A stretch of DNA of 64,000 nt from Actinophytocola algeriensis (GTDB lineage Bacteria > Actinomycetota > Actinomycetes > Mycobacteriales > Pseudonocardiaceae), in contig NZ_JACHJQ010000004.1 of the NCBI RefSeq assembly GCF_014203735.1, forward strand, positions 372,001 to 436,000. Reading direction: 5' to 3'. The notes below the pieces were generated by a model. That model was not told where the DNA came from, searched no databases, and saw only the letters and a list, made by a program, of their open reading frames with translations. Below are positions 46,153 through 54,878 of this stretch, piece by piece (within the stretch, counting starts at the first letter, position 1; each line of letters opens with the position of its first letter). Both the position numbers and the translations under genes were made by a program.

Positions 46153-49100
46153 ATGGCACCTGGACTCATCGGGCGGGACCATCCCGCCGGCGTGCTGCGC
46201 GCCGAGATCAGCCGTGCCACCGACAGCCACGGCGGGCTCGTGCTGGTCACCGGCGAGGCCGGGATCGGCAAGACCACGCTGGTCACCGACGCCGCCGAGG
46301 TCGCGCGGCAGCGGGGCGCGCTCGTGCTGTCCGGCTCCTGCTGGGACTCCTCGGCCGCGCCCGGCTTCTGGCCGTGGGTGCAGGTGATCCGCGGGCTGCG
46401 GCGGCAGGCGGAGCCCGGCGAGTGGGTGGCCGCGGAGGAGGCGGCGGGCGGGCAGCTCGCGATCCTGCTCGGCGAGGCGGGCACCGACGACCCGGCCGAC
46501 GGGTTCGGCATGTACGACGCGGTCACGTCCGCGCTGGTGGCGGTGTCGCAGCGGCGGCCGGTGGTGGTCGTGGTCGACGACCTGCACTGGGCCGACCCGT
46601 CCTCGGTGCGGCTGCTGGAGTTCGTCGCGCAGCACACGTGGTTCGAGCGGCTGCTGCTGGTCGCCACGTACCGCGACGTCGAGGTCGACGCGGGGGACCA
46701 CCCGCTCGCGTCGCTGATGACGGCACTGCTCGCCAAGGCCACCACGGTCACGCTCACCGGGCTCGGGCGCGACGAGGTCGGTGCGCTCATGGCCCGCACC
46801 GTCGGCGCGGAACCCGACCCGGACCTGGTCACCGAGGTGCACCTGCGCACCGGTGGCAACCCGTTCTTCGTCGAGGAGACCGCCCGGCTGTGGCACAGCG
46901 GCGGCTCGGCCGAGTCGGTGGCGCCCGGCGTGCGGGACGCGGTGCGGCGCAGGCTGTCGCTGCTGCCGGAACCCGTGTCCCGGCTGCTGACCGGCGCCGC
47001 GGTGCTGGGCCGCGAGTTCCACCGGCAGGTGCTGGCGGCGTCGGTGAGCGCGCCGGTCGCGCAGGTGGACCGGCAGCTGGCGCAGGCAGTGGCGGCGCGG
47101 CTCGTGACCACGCTCGGCGACGGCCGGTTCGCGTTCGCCCACGACCTGGTGCGCGAGACCCTGTACGCGGGCATCGACGAGGCAGGCGGGGACGATCCGC
47201 GCGGCGAGCGGCACGCGGCCGTGGTGCGGGCACTCGACCGGTCACCCCAGTTGGCGGCGCGGATCTTCCCCGCCGACCTGGCCCGCCACGCCTACCTCGG
47301 CCGCGCGGCGCTCGACACCGACCAGGTGGTCGAACTCCTGGTGGCGGCGGCGAAGGAGGCGCGGCGGCGGTTCGCGACGGAGGAGTCGGCAGGCCACTAC
47401 CGGCGGGCGGTCGAGATCCTCGACCCCGGCGACCCCCGGCGCGCACGGGTCGGGCTCGACCTCGGTGTGCAGCTGCACCACTTCGGCGAGCGCTCCGAGG
47501 CGTGGCAGGTGTTCGAGGAGGTCGCGGGCATCGCGCTGTCGCTCGACGACGTCGACCTGCTCACCCGCTCCGCGCTGACGATCTACGGCCTGTCCACCCC
47601 GGACGGGCGCGCGAAGCTGAAGACCGACCTCATGCGCAGGGCCTACGAGCGGCTGGTCCCCGGCGTCGCCCCGCCCGCCGGCTCGCTCGACCACCTCGCG
47701 CAGGAGGTGATCATGCGGATGATCGCGATCGCGCGGGACGGCGGGGACGACGACGCGCTCGGCTTCAGCCTGTGGACCCAGCACGACACGCTGTGGGGCC
47801 TCGGGCACGCGGCCAAGCGGCTGGCGCTCACCGACGAGCTGGCCGGGATCGCGCGCCGCACCGGCGACTACGAGATGGAGCAGTACGCGGTCTCGCTCGG
47901 CTGGGTCGCGAAGCTCGAGCTGAACGACCCCGGCTACCTCGAGCGGTTCACCCAGTTCCTGGCGCTCGCGGAGGAGAAGCGCGAGATGTCGACGATGATG
48001 ATCGGCACCTACGTGGACCGCAACATCATCGCCACCTTCCAGGGCCGGTTCGACGAGGCGGAGGCCTGCCTCGGGTACGCGCGGGACCTGCCGGTGGCGG
48101 TGGAGCACTTCGAGTACCTGGACCACCACCTGCGGTGGGTCATGGCGCAGCTGCGCGGCCGGTTCGACGAGCTGGCCGACCTCCGGACGGCGGCGATCGC
48201 GGCGAAGTACCCGGTACCCGCGCTGCTGGAGGGGATCACGGCCGCCACGAGCGGCGACACGGCGACGGCGCAACGCTGCCTCGCCGAGCTGGAAGCGTTG
48301 CGGGAACCGGTGTCCAGCGCGTACGAACCGCTGCTGGTGCGCCTGCGCGCGCTGGTGGCGGTGACGACCGGGGACGTCGCGCGGTGCGCGGCGCTGTACG
48401 AGCACCTGGCGCCGCACGCAGGCACGTGGCTCGTGTCGATGTACGGGTGCGACATCAGCGGGCCGGTGTCGCTGTGGCTGGGGCACCTGGCGCTCGCGCG
48501 CGGGGAGACGCCGGCGGCGGTGTCGCACTTCGAGGCCGCGCGGGACCAGGCGGACCTGCTGGGGTCCCGGCCGTGGTCGGTGGAGGCCAAGGCAGGCCTG
48601 GCGGCCGCGCTCGACTCGCACGAGCTGCGTGCCGCGGTGGCGCGGGAGGCGGCCGCACTCGGCATGCGACACCTGACGTCCGAGCAGGTGGACTCGTTGC
48701 CGCACAACGAGTTCCGGCTCGCCGGTGACACGTGGTCGCTGTCGATGGCGGGCCGGACCGTGCACCTGCCGGACAGCAAGGGCCTGCGGGACCTGCACGT
48801 GCTGCTGCGCGCCCCGGGCAAGGACATCCCCGCGACCAGGCTGGTGAACCCGGCGGGCGGCGCGGAGGTGGTGGCGTCGGCGAGCCTGGCGGGGGACGCG
48901 GTCCTGGACGACGAAGCCAAGTCCGCCTACCGGGCCCGTCTGTCCACCTTGGACGAACAGATCGCGACGGCCGTGGACCGCGGCGACGACCGGCGCGCTG
49001 CCAGGTACGACGAGGAGCGTGCCGCACTGCTGACCGAACTCCGCACGGCCACCGGCCTTGGCGGCCGCACCCGCCGCCTCGGCGACGAGGCCGAACGCGC

Positions 49101-49248
49101 CAGGAAGACCGTGACTGCGCGCATCCGCGACACGTTGCGCAAACTCGACACCCGCCACCCCGAACTGGCAGCACACCTCCGCGCCTCGGTCACGACCGGC
49201 AGCACGTGCGGCTACACCCCGGACCGGGAGATGGCCTGGCACCTGTGA
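46153..49248 (+). CDS. Large AAA-type ATPase regulator lacking the LuxR domain
   Basis: A 1031-residue protein of the MalT/LuxR-like (LAL, AAA_16) group. N-terminal NTPase: Walker A TGEAGIGKTTL near residue 40 and Walker B PVVVVVDDLHWADPSS near 145, with the sensor-like TYRDVEV. The middle (about 400-860) is a helical TPR-like array. The C-terminus is not the usual LuxR helix-turn-helix. Instead it is a beta/alpha domain (SLSMAGRTVHLPDSKGLRDLHVLLRAPGKDI) followed by a coiled-coil and LGGRTRRLGDEAERARKTVTARIRDTLRKL...HPELAAHLRASVTTGSTCGY. This C-terminal module is known in actinobacterial ATPases, but its role is unclear. TACTAT at 46140-46145 could be a -10 element. Confidence 0.88.
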   Translation: MAPGLIGRDHPAGVLRAEISRATDSHGGLVLVTGEAGIGKTTLVTDAAEVARQRGALVLSGSCWDSSAAPGFWPWVQVIRGLRRQAEPGEWVAAEEAAGGQLAILLGEAGTDDPADGFGMYDAVTSALVAVSQRRPVVVVVDDLHWADPSSVRLLEFVAQHTWFERLLLVATYRDVEVDAGDHPLASLMTALLAKATTVTLTGLGRDEVGALMARTVGAEPDPDLVTEVHLRTGGNPFFVEETARLWHSGGSAESVAPGVRDAVRRRLSLLPEPVSRLLTGAAVLGREFHRQVLAASVSAPVAQVDRQLAQAVAARLVTTLGDGRFAFAHDLVRETLYAGIDEAGGDDPRGERHAAVVRALDRSPQLAARIFPADLARHAYLGRAALDTDQVVELLVAAAKEARRRFATEESAGHYRRAVEILDPGDPRRARVGLDLGVQLHHFGERSEAWQVFEEVAGIALSLDDVDLLTRSALTIYGLSTPDGRAKLKTDLMRRAYERLVPGVAPPAGSLDHLAQEVIMRMIAIARDGGDDDALGFSLWTQHDTLWGLGHAAKRLALTDELAGIARRTGDYEMEQYAVSLGWVAKLELNDPGYLERFTQFLALAEEKREMSTMMIGTYVDRNIIATFQGRFDEAEACLGYARDLPVAVEHFEYLDHHLRWVMAQLRGRFDELADLRTAAIAAKYPVPALLEGITAATSGDTATAQRCLAELEALREPVSSAYEPLLVRLRALVAVTTGDVARCAALYEHLAPHAGTWLVSMYGCDISGPVSLWLGHLALARGETPAAVSHFEAARDQADLLGSRPWSVEAKAGLAAALDSHELRAAVAREAAALGMRHLTSEQVDSLPHNEFRLAGDTWSLSMAGRTVHLPDSKGLRDLHVLLRAPGKDIPATRLVNPAGGAEVVASASLAGDAVLDDEAKSAYRARLSTLDEQIATAVDRGDDRRAARYDEERAALLTELRTATGLGGRTRRLGDEAERARKTVTARIRDTLRKLDTRHPELAAHLRASVTTGSTCGYTPDREMAWHL

Positions 49249-49250
49249 GG

Positions 49251-49997
49251 TCAGCCGCCCTCGCCGCCGCCACTCGCGAGGTGGCGGTGGTGTGCGAGGG
49301 CTTCCTTGTAGGCGGCGATGGCTTCCTGGAGCTGCCCGCGCGCGGCGAGGTCGTCACCGACGCTCTCGAGGAACCGCGGCAGGTCGTCCCCGGCGGCGGG
49401 TGACGTCCCGGCGACCGTCAGGTGCACCCGATGACGGCCCTGCGCCCTGGCGTACGCGGTGAGCCAGAGCTGCGCCTCGGCGGGGTTGGTGACACCGCAG
49501 GCCTTGACGAAGTCGCTCACCTGTTCCGCGCGTGCCGGGAAGTTGCCCGGCCTGAGCATCCAGTGCCCGGTGCTCTTGGGCAGCCGGTTGCCGGAGGCCT
49601 TGGCGATGTCCTCGAAAGACCGCTGTGCCTTGGCCTTCAACGCCCGCAGCTGTGCCACGAACTCGTCGGGGGTGTGCGCTTTGAGCGCCTTGCCGAGCGG
49701 CCCGTCCTCGTCGGGTTCTCCGCGCGGGGCGCTCTCGCTCGCGGCATCGAGGTACCGCCAGGTGCGTTCCCACCTGTCGATCACGGCCTTCGGTTCGCCG
49801 ACGGCGTCCAACACGGCGCGGACGTCCCTGAGGTCCGGCCACGGCGCGTCCCGCCGATCCAGGAACTCGAGCTGCCCTGGCCGCACCCCCATCTCCCCGG
49901 GGCTCGGCAGCCCGGACCGGGTCCAGAGCGCCCGAAGCTCGTCCAGCGCCTGGCTCCGCATGGCTGCGACCTCGCCACCGGCCTCGCCGTCAACCAC
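49251..49997 (-). CDS. Hypothetical protein with XRE-like helix-turn-helix and TPR-like tail
   Basis: A 248-residue protein. The central segment (about 118-172) FVAQLRALKAKAQRSFEDIAKASGNRLPKSTGHWMLRPGNFPARAEQVSDFVKAC has the layout of a helix-turn-helix linked to actinobacterial multi-domain regulators, where such segments precede NTPase or TPR parts. The end LAARGQLQEAIAAYKEALAHHRHL is a single TPR-like hairpin. Start GTG at 49997, overlapping the end of a small upstream gene by eight bases. It is convergent with the large ATPase, three bases apart. Confidence 0.7.
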   Translation of the reverse strand: MVDGEAGGEVAAMRSQALDELRALWTRSGLPSPGEMGVRPGQLEFLDRRDAPWPDLRDVRAVLDAVGEPKAVIDRWERTWRYLDAASESAPRGEPDEDGPLGKALKAHTPDEFVAQLRALKAKAQRSFEDIAKASGNRLPKSTGHWMLRPGNFPARAEQVSDFVKACGVTNPAEAQLWLTAYARAQGRHRVHLTVAGTSPAAGDDLPRFLESVGDDLAARGQLQEAIAAYKEALAHHRHLASGGGEGG

Positions 49998-50199
49998 GCC
50001 GCCTGCCCCTGGTCAGGAGCACGTCCGCGCAACCGATCGAGGTGAGCAGCCACACCACCTCGGCGGGGGCGAGTCCGTGCCACACCAGCACCAGGACGAA
50101 CACCAGGAGCACGGTCGCGGACCGCGGCACGGGGACGAGCAGGGGGAGGCAGCGGAGCGGCGCCACGACAGCCGCTCCGGTGGTGGGTTCCGGAGGCAC
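49990..50199 (-). CDS. Small membrane protein upstream of the helix-turn-helix gene
   Basis: A 69-residue protein with two hydrophobic helices (SATVLLVFVLVLVWHGL and APAEVVWLLTSIGCADVLL) and a basic C-terminus (TRGRRRG). GTG at 50199; no strong Shine-Dalgarno. The overlap with the next gene and the clean helix pattern support it; small size and lack of a named family limit confidence. Confidence 0.55.
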   Translation of the reverse strand: MPPEPTTGAAVVAPLRCLPLLVPVPRSATVLLVFVLVLVWHGLAPAEVVWLLTSIGCADVLLTRGRRRG

Positions 50200-50711
50200 C
50201 GGTGCCTACTTTCAGCGTGGGGGACAACGTCTCGTACAGCCGAGCGCGACATCGCGGAGGGGACCGATCACCGGAGCAGTTCGCGCTACTCCGGGCCCTC
50301 ACGGGAGGTCGTGTAAGCCATGATGCCCACGGGGTCGGTGGCGGAACCAGACGTACGCCGTCCGAGTCTCGTCCAACTGAACGTGACGACGGTCACATGA
50401 CGAAGCGGATGGATGGCCCGAATCCTCGAGGTCGATGTCGAGAGGTCCACCGGCAATCATGCCTTGTCGGCCGCGTGACGGGAGCTGACCTGCGACGACG
50501 GTACCCGCGCCGCCGCGTCCAACGCGAGTCGGACGACGAGCCGGGTTCTGGGGACTTTCGCGCCGTCTCCCCGTACCTTCCGTGGTGCCGGAGGCTCTCG
50601 CTGTACAGCCGAGCGACGAACGGCATCGCGGCCATCCCCGTTCGCGCGGGGGTGGCCGCACCCGCAAATCCGGTGCCGCCACCGCACGGGATGGCTAGCA
50701 TCGCTCGTGAG
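50200..50711. other. 512-bp noncoding region upstream of the tRNA-like pair
   Basis: No coding frame is convincing. TACAGCCGAGCG occurs twice in direct orientation (50235-50246 and 50604-50615), each followed shortly by an ATCGCGG word. TAGCAT at 50696-50701 could be a -10 element for transcription starting just before the first tRNA-like gene. Whether the region encodes another structured RNA cannot be judged by eye. Confidence 0.5.
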
Positions 50712-50785
50712 CATGGAGAAGATCAGTGGTTGATCGCCCGGCTTTCTCCGGGAGGGCGCGGGTTCGAATCCCGCCTCCATGTCCA
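50712..50785 (+). tRNA. tRNA-like gene 1 with 6-nt anticodon loop (apparent anticodon UUC, Glu)
   Basis: Cloverleaf read directly: acceptor CATGGAG/CTCCATG (7 bp); A8-A9; D stem GATC/GATC with AGTGGTT loop; anticodon stem CCCGG/CCGGG enclosing CTTTCT; variable AGGGC; T arm GCGGG/CCCGC with the canonical TTCGAAT loop; discriminator T and an encoded CCA (50783-50785). All stems are perfect. The anticodon loop has six bases rather than seven; after C32-U33 comes UUC. U8 is replaced by A, unusual for a tRNA. One base separates it from the second tRNA-like gene. Confidence 0.8.
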
Positions 50786-50786
50786 A

Positions 50787-50857
50787 CCTGGAGTAGTTCA
50801 GCGGCAGAACGCCCGGCTGGGACCGGGAGGGCGCGAGTTCGACTCTCGCCTCCAGGT
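50787..50857 (+). tRNA. tRNA-like gene 2 with 6-nt anticodon loop (apparent anticodon GGG, Pro)
   Basis: Acceptor CCTGGAG/CTCCAGG (7 bp); T8-A9; D stem GTTC/GAAC with AGCGGCA loop; anticodon stem CCCGG/CCGGG enclosing CTGGGA; variable AGGGC; T arm GCGAG/CTCGC with TTCGACT loop; discriminator T at 50857. The loop again has six bases; after C32-U33 comes GGG then A37. The acceptor C1-G72 pair and G35-G36 agree with proline tRNA identity; the U73 does not. CCA is not fully encoded (CA follows). The ATG of the downstream gene starts two bases after the discriminator. Confidence 0.8.
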
Positions 50858-50858
50858 C

Positions 50859-53038
50859 ATGACAGCCGGGTATGCCTTCGGGCAGTTGCAACGCGCGCTG
50901 CGCCACGCCGGGGCGGACTCCGCGCGGGCGGCGGGCTGGCGGGCCGTGCTCGACGGGATGGCTGACGGCACGCTCATCGTCGGTTCCCGCACACCCGTTG
51001 CCGACACGCCGGCGTGGGTGACGCTCGAGGTCCTGCACGGCGGGTTCGCCACCGGGCGGTACCTCGCCGAGGCGCCGCTGCGGCAGGACGAGGCCGAGGT
51101 GCTCGACGCCGCGCACCTGCCGGGGACCACCGACCGGGAGCGGCTCAACCTGTACTACCTCACCGACGCAGGCCAGGCCGTCCTGCGCGACGCGCTCGCC
51201 ACCGGCACGTACCGGGTCGACTCCCCGAGCACGCCGCGCTCCTGACGGTCACCTGGCTGCTCGCCAACGACCACCACGCGGCGGCTCTCGACCTCGTCGC
51301 CGAGCTGCGGCCGCTCATGCACCGGCTGCGGCTGACCCCGTACCTCCGGCAGTCACCGTCGCCGGCCGGGTCGGTCGTGAAGCTCGCGTCCGTTGGCCAG
51401 GTCAGGGCGGTGCTGAAAGCAGTCACCACACCCGCGGCCATCGCGACGATGCGTACCAGGCTCGCCGAACAGCCGCTGTACGACCGGATCGTCGCGCTCT
51501 GGTGCGACACCGTCGAAGGCGACCTGCCCGCGCTCGACGGCGGCGAGGTGACCGGCGGCTGGCCGTGCCGGGTGTGGCCCGCCGACTGGGCCGAGCGGCG
51601 GACGCGGCTGCTCGCCGAGTCCGCCGAGGTGACACGGCACCCGCGCAGCAACTTCACCCGCCTGCGTGCCGCGCTGGTGGCGTGTGAGACCGACGGCCGG
51701 GCACTGTCCGCGCGGGACGTCGGCTGGGTGCGGCGTGCGCTCGCCAACACCGTCGGCAAGCACGGCGCACCCGGTTCCGCACAGCGGACGGCGCTGCGCG
51801 AGCACGAGCTTTCCGTTGTGGCGCAACCGACCCGGGCCGCGATGGCCGCGGTCGTGGCGGCCCGGCTCGACGCGTTCCCCGACGACGGCGGGGTGCCGTC
51901 GGTCGACGAGGTCGCCGTCGAGGTCGACGGCCGCACCGTGCCCGACAGCATCACCGCGAAGGTGGAGCGGGCGCTGGAGGCACCGGTCGAGGAGCTGGTC
52001 GCGCGGAACGTGATCACCTCCGGCGAGGTGCTCGCCACGGTGCTCCCGCAGATCACCGCGTCGCTGCTCGCGGCGAACATCGAGGACCCCGCACTGTCCG
52101 CGCTGTACGGCCAGACGTACGCGGCGTTCCGGCGCAGGCGCACCCTGCTGCTGCTGAACCTGGAGACGCAGGTCCGGTTCGGTGAGCTGCCCTGGGTGGC
52201 CGCGGTGGAGCCACTGCGTGCGCACCGGCGCGATGCCGCCGACGCCGCGCGGCAGACCCTCGCACAGACCACGATGCTCGCGTGCACCGCGTTCCCGCAC
52301 ACGATCCTGCCGAACCCGCTCGTGAGCGAGTTCAGTGCGCTCGCCACGCAGGCGGACCTGCCGCTGCCGCTGGTGGAGGAGGTCGCGGCCGACATCTTCA
52401 CGGGCACGTTCACCACGAAGTTCCGCGACGACGCCGCGGTCGCGAGCCGGGTCATGGCGGGCACGCTGTACGCGCGGTACTACGACCTGCCCGAGACGTG
52501 GTCCGGCCGCACGACCACGAGGTGGGGCCGGAAGGTCGCGGACGACTTCGCCGAGGCGTGCGTCGCGCGGGCGGCCGAGGCGCGGACCGGCGGCGCACAC
52601 GGCGTGGCCGCGAACGGGACCGTGCTGGAGCAGAGCCAGATCCTCACCACCCACAACCTGGCCGTGCTGGTCGACGCGCTCGGGCTGACCGACCGGCTGG
52701 CCGCCGTCGCGCCCCGCCTGGCGGGGGAGGCGCTGAGCTGGGCCGTGCGCCGGATGGCCGTGCCCGCCGTGCACGGGCACGCGGCGCTGGTGGCGGTCAA
52801 GAACGCCGCCTACGCGTGGCGGCAGGGGATCTTCTTCCTCAGCTTCTGCGACCCCGAGACCCAGCAGGCCACGATCGACTGGCTGCGCCCGCAGCTCACC
52901 GGCACCCCGGTCCTGCCCGCGGTGAACGGTCTCGCCGCGATCGTGGCGGGCGACCGGTTCGACGCGAGGGGAACAGTGCCGAGTGGACGCCGGTGGCTCG
53001 GCTGGAGCACCGGCGCCCACTGGGCACTGAACCGCTGA
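50859..53038 (+). CDS. 726-residue protein of unknown function made through a frame change at codon 122
   Basis: The first frame runs from ATG 50859 (MTAGYAFGQLQRALRHAGADS) to TGA 51243-51245. Homology-like sense ends at TYRVDS (TCC 51222-51224). Sense resumes in the -1 frame as P-EHAALLTVTWLLANDHHAAALDLVAELRPLMHRL and continues to 53038. Joined as 122 + Pro + 603 residues it is one coherent soluble, helix-rich protein; the usual GC-rich third position switches frame at this point. I know of long actinobacterial proteins with the same W-R-A-V-L-x-G-M, T-P-A-W-V-T-L-E-V and Y-R-V-D-x-P-E pattern, but no function. The start codon abuts the tRNA-like gene; there is no Shine-Dalgarno except the tRNA 3' stem. 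It ends three bases from a convergent gene. Confidence 0.75.
51222..51245 (+). other. Frame-change site and zero-frame stop
   Basis: Zero frame: TCC CCG AGC ... TGA (51243-51245). Minus-one reading: TCC then CCC (51224-51226, re-using one C) or a two-base CC, then GAG (51227-51229) CAC GCC. The recoded residues Pro-Glu are those predicted for the GGG and UUC anticodons of the adjacent tRNA-like genes. Confidence 0.7.
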
Positions 53039-53041
53039 GGG

Positions 53042-53890
53042 TCACTTCCTGTTGTAGAGCCGCATCGTCAGCGTGCCGAACACCGCGACCAGCACGGCGG
53101 AGGACACCAGCACCCAGGTGATCTCACCGGCGTCCGGGTTGCCCTGCATGAGCCCCCTGGTCGCCGCGACCAGGTGCGTGATCGGGTTGACCTCGACGAA
53201 CGCCCGCAGCCAGCCCGGCATCGTCTCCGGCTCGACGAACACGTTGGACAGGAACGTCAGGGGGAACAGCACCATCATGCTGACGCCCATCACCGACTTC
53301 TCCGACCGCAGGAGCAGGCCGAACATCGTCCAGATCCACGAGAACGCGAACGAGAACACGATCAGCAGCACCATGGCGATCAGCACGCCGCCGACGCCGC
53401 CCTCGGGCCGGAAGCCCAGGATCAGGCCGACGACCAGGATCACCGCGCCCGCCGTGACGTACCGCAGCACGTCGCCGAACAGCGCGCCGACCAGTGCGGC
53501 CGGACGCCAGATCGGCAGCGTGCGGAACCGGTCGAACACGCCCTTCTCGATGTCGGTGTTCACGCCGACGCCGGTGTACATCGTGATCATCACGACGCTC
53601 GTAACCATGATGCCCGGCAACAGGAACTGCAGGTACTCCGTCACGGACCCGGCGAGCGCGCCGCCGAACAGGTACGTGAACATCAGCGTCATCATGATCG
53701 GGAACGCGGTCACGTCGGCCAGCTGCTCCGGCACGTGCTTGATCTTCAGCAGTGCCCGCCAGCCGAACGTGACCGATGCCGACCAGGCGCTCGGCCTCGG
53801 CGGCGCCTGCCCGGCGGCGAGGACCGCGTTCAGGCTCTCGACCGCCGGGGTGTACGTGGCGGCCTTCTCCTCCGTGGCTGCGGCGGTCAT
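53042..53890 (-). CDS. ABC-2-type exporter permease, DrrB-like
   Basis: A 282-residue permease. A 40-residue cytoplasmic N-terminus precedes six helices. [23 protein letters not shown], then [17 protein letters not shown] and [32 protein letters not shown] are the DrrB/ABC2_membrane signature (E-K-x-x-G-x-x-D-R-x-R-(S/T)-LP). [18 protein letters not shown] and [11 protein letters not shown]-x-P complete the pattern. The start overlaps the ATPase stop. DrrAB-type pairs export daunorubicin and other hydrophobic molecules; the cargo here is unknown. Confidence 0.9.
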   Translation of the reverse strand: MTAAATEEKAATYTPAVESLNAVLAAGQAPPRPSAWSASVTFGWRALLKIKHVPEQLADVTAFPIMMTLMFTYLFGGALAGSVTEYLQFLLPGIMVTSVVMITMYTGVGVNTDIEKGVFDRFRTLPIWRPAALVGALFGDVLRYVTAGAVILVVGLILGFRPEGGVGGVLIAMVLLIVFSFAFSWIWTMFGLLLRSEKSVMGVSMMVLFPLTFLSNVFVEPETMPGWLRAFVEVNPITHLVAATRGLMQGNPDAGEITWVLVSSAVLVAVFGTLTMRLYNRK

Positions 53891-54867
53891 GCCGCGACCT
53901 CCTTCTCGGTTGCCGGGTGGTCGGTCAGCGCGAGGAACACCTCGTCGAGGGTCGGCTGACCGAGTGCGAAGTTGTCGACGGTGATGCCGACGGCGGCCAG
54001 CTCCGCCAGCGCGCGGGACGCCTGTTCGGCCGCCTCCCTGTCACTGTCCTCTCCGGACAGTTGCGCGGTCAGCGCCACCGGGTCCGCATCGGGTTTCACC
54101 CCGGGGCCGAGGATCTTCGTCAGCACCTCCAGCGCGGCCGGGCGCTGCGACGCGTCCCGGAGCCGGACGTGGACCGCGCCCGCGCCGACCGACGCCTTCA
54201 GCTCACCCGGCGTGCCCTCGGCGATCACCTTGCCGCGGTCGATCACCGCGATCCGCGACGCCAGCTGGTCGGCCTCGTCCAGGTACTGCGTCGTGAGCAG
54301 GACCGTCGTCCCCTGCGCCACGATGATCCGCACGATGTCCCACACCTGGTTGCGGCTGCGCGGGTCCAGGCCGGTGGTCGGCTCGTCGAGGAACAGCACG
54401 TCCGGCGTCTTCAGGATGCTCGCGGCGATGTCGATCCGCCGCCGCATGCCGCCGGAGTAGTTCTTCACCTGCCGGTCCGCGGCGTCGGTCAGCCCGAACG
54501 CCGCCAGCAGCTGCGCGGACCGCTCGCGGGCCGCCGGCTTGCGGTGCCCGAGCAGCCTGCCGATCAGCACCAGGTTCTCGGTGCCGGTCAGGTCCTCGTC
54601 GACCGACGCGTACTGGCCGGTCAGGCTCACCCGCTGCCGCACCGCGTCCGCTTCGCGCAGCACGTCGTGCCCGAACACGCGGGCCTCGCCGCCGTCCGGC
54701 CGCAGCAGCGTGGCGAGCATCCGCACGGCTGTGGTCTTCCCCGCCCCGTTCGGCCCGAGCACCCCGTACACGGTGCCCGCGGGCACCGCCAGGTCGATCC
54801 CGTCGACCGCCCGGTTGTCGCCGAACACCTTCACGAGGCCGGCAGTCTCGATCGCCAGCTCACTCAT
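53887..54867 (-). CDS. ABC-type drug exporter ATP-binding protein, DrrA-like
   Basis: A 326-residue ATPase. Walker [15 protein letters not shown], signature [16 protein letters not shown], Walker [22 protein letters not shown], switch [21 protein letters not shown]. The C-terminal extension of about 100 residues ending in the [14 protein letters not shown] motif is diagnostic for the DrrA family. ATG at 54867. Twelve bases separate it from an FMN-reductase gene upstream, so the three genes are probably one operon. Confidence 0.93.
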   Translation of the reverse strand: MSELAIETAGLVKVFGDNRAVDGIDLAVPAGTVYGVLGPNGAGKTTAVRMLATLLRPDGGEARVFGHDVLREADAVRQRVSLTGQYASVDEDLTGTENLVLIGRLLGHRKPAARERSAQLLAAFGLTDAADRQVKNYSGGMRRRIDIAASILKTPDVLFLDEPTTGLDPRSRNQVWDIVRIIVAQGTTVLLTTQYLDEADQLASRIAVIDRGKVIAEGTPGELKASVGAGAVHVRLRDASQRPAALEVLTKILGPGVKPDADPVALTAQLSGEDSDREAAEQASRALAELAAVGITVDNFALGQPTLDEVFLALTDHPATEKEVAA

Positions 54868-54878
54868 CGCTATCCCCT

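Noticed and set aside
50712-50857. tRNA-like pair as an integration (att) site remnant or ordinary tRNA genes
   Set aside because: No integrase or repeated tRNA 3' fragment is nearby, all stems are intact in both copies, and the six-base anticodon loops are not those of housekeeping tRNAs.
51222-51232. Two successive four-base codons (8-base anticodon loops) as the way to change frame
   Set aside because: CCGA then GCAC would also restore the frame, but their residues would not correspond to the GGG and UUC anticodons, and the five-bp anticodon stems leave six bases, not eight.
51222-51245. Frame change at 51.2 kb as a simple sequencing error or pseudogene
   Set aside because: Cannot be excluded, but the exact Pro-Glu match to two adjacent unusual tRNA-like genes and more than 600 intact downstream codons make a programmed event more attractive.
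53042-54867. DrrAB-like genes as part of an antibiotic biosynthetic cluster
   Set aside because: No polyketide, peptide synthetase or tailoring genes surround them; the pair with an FMN reductase is more simply a detoxification unit.
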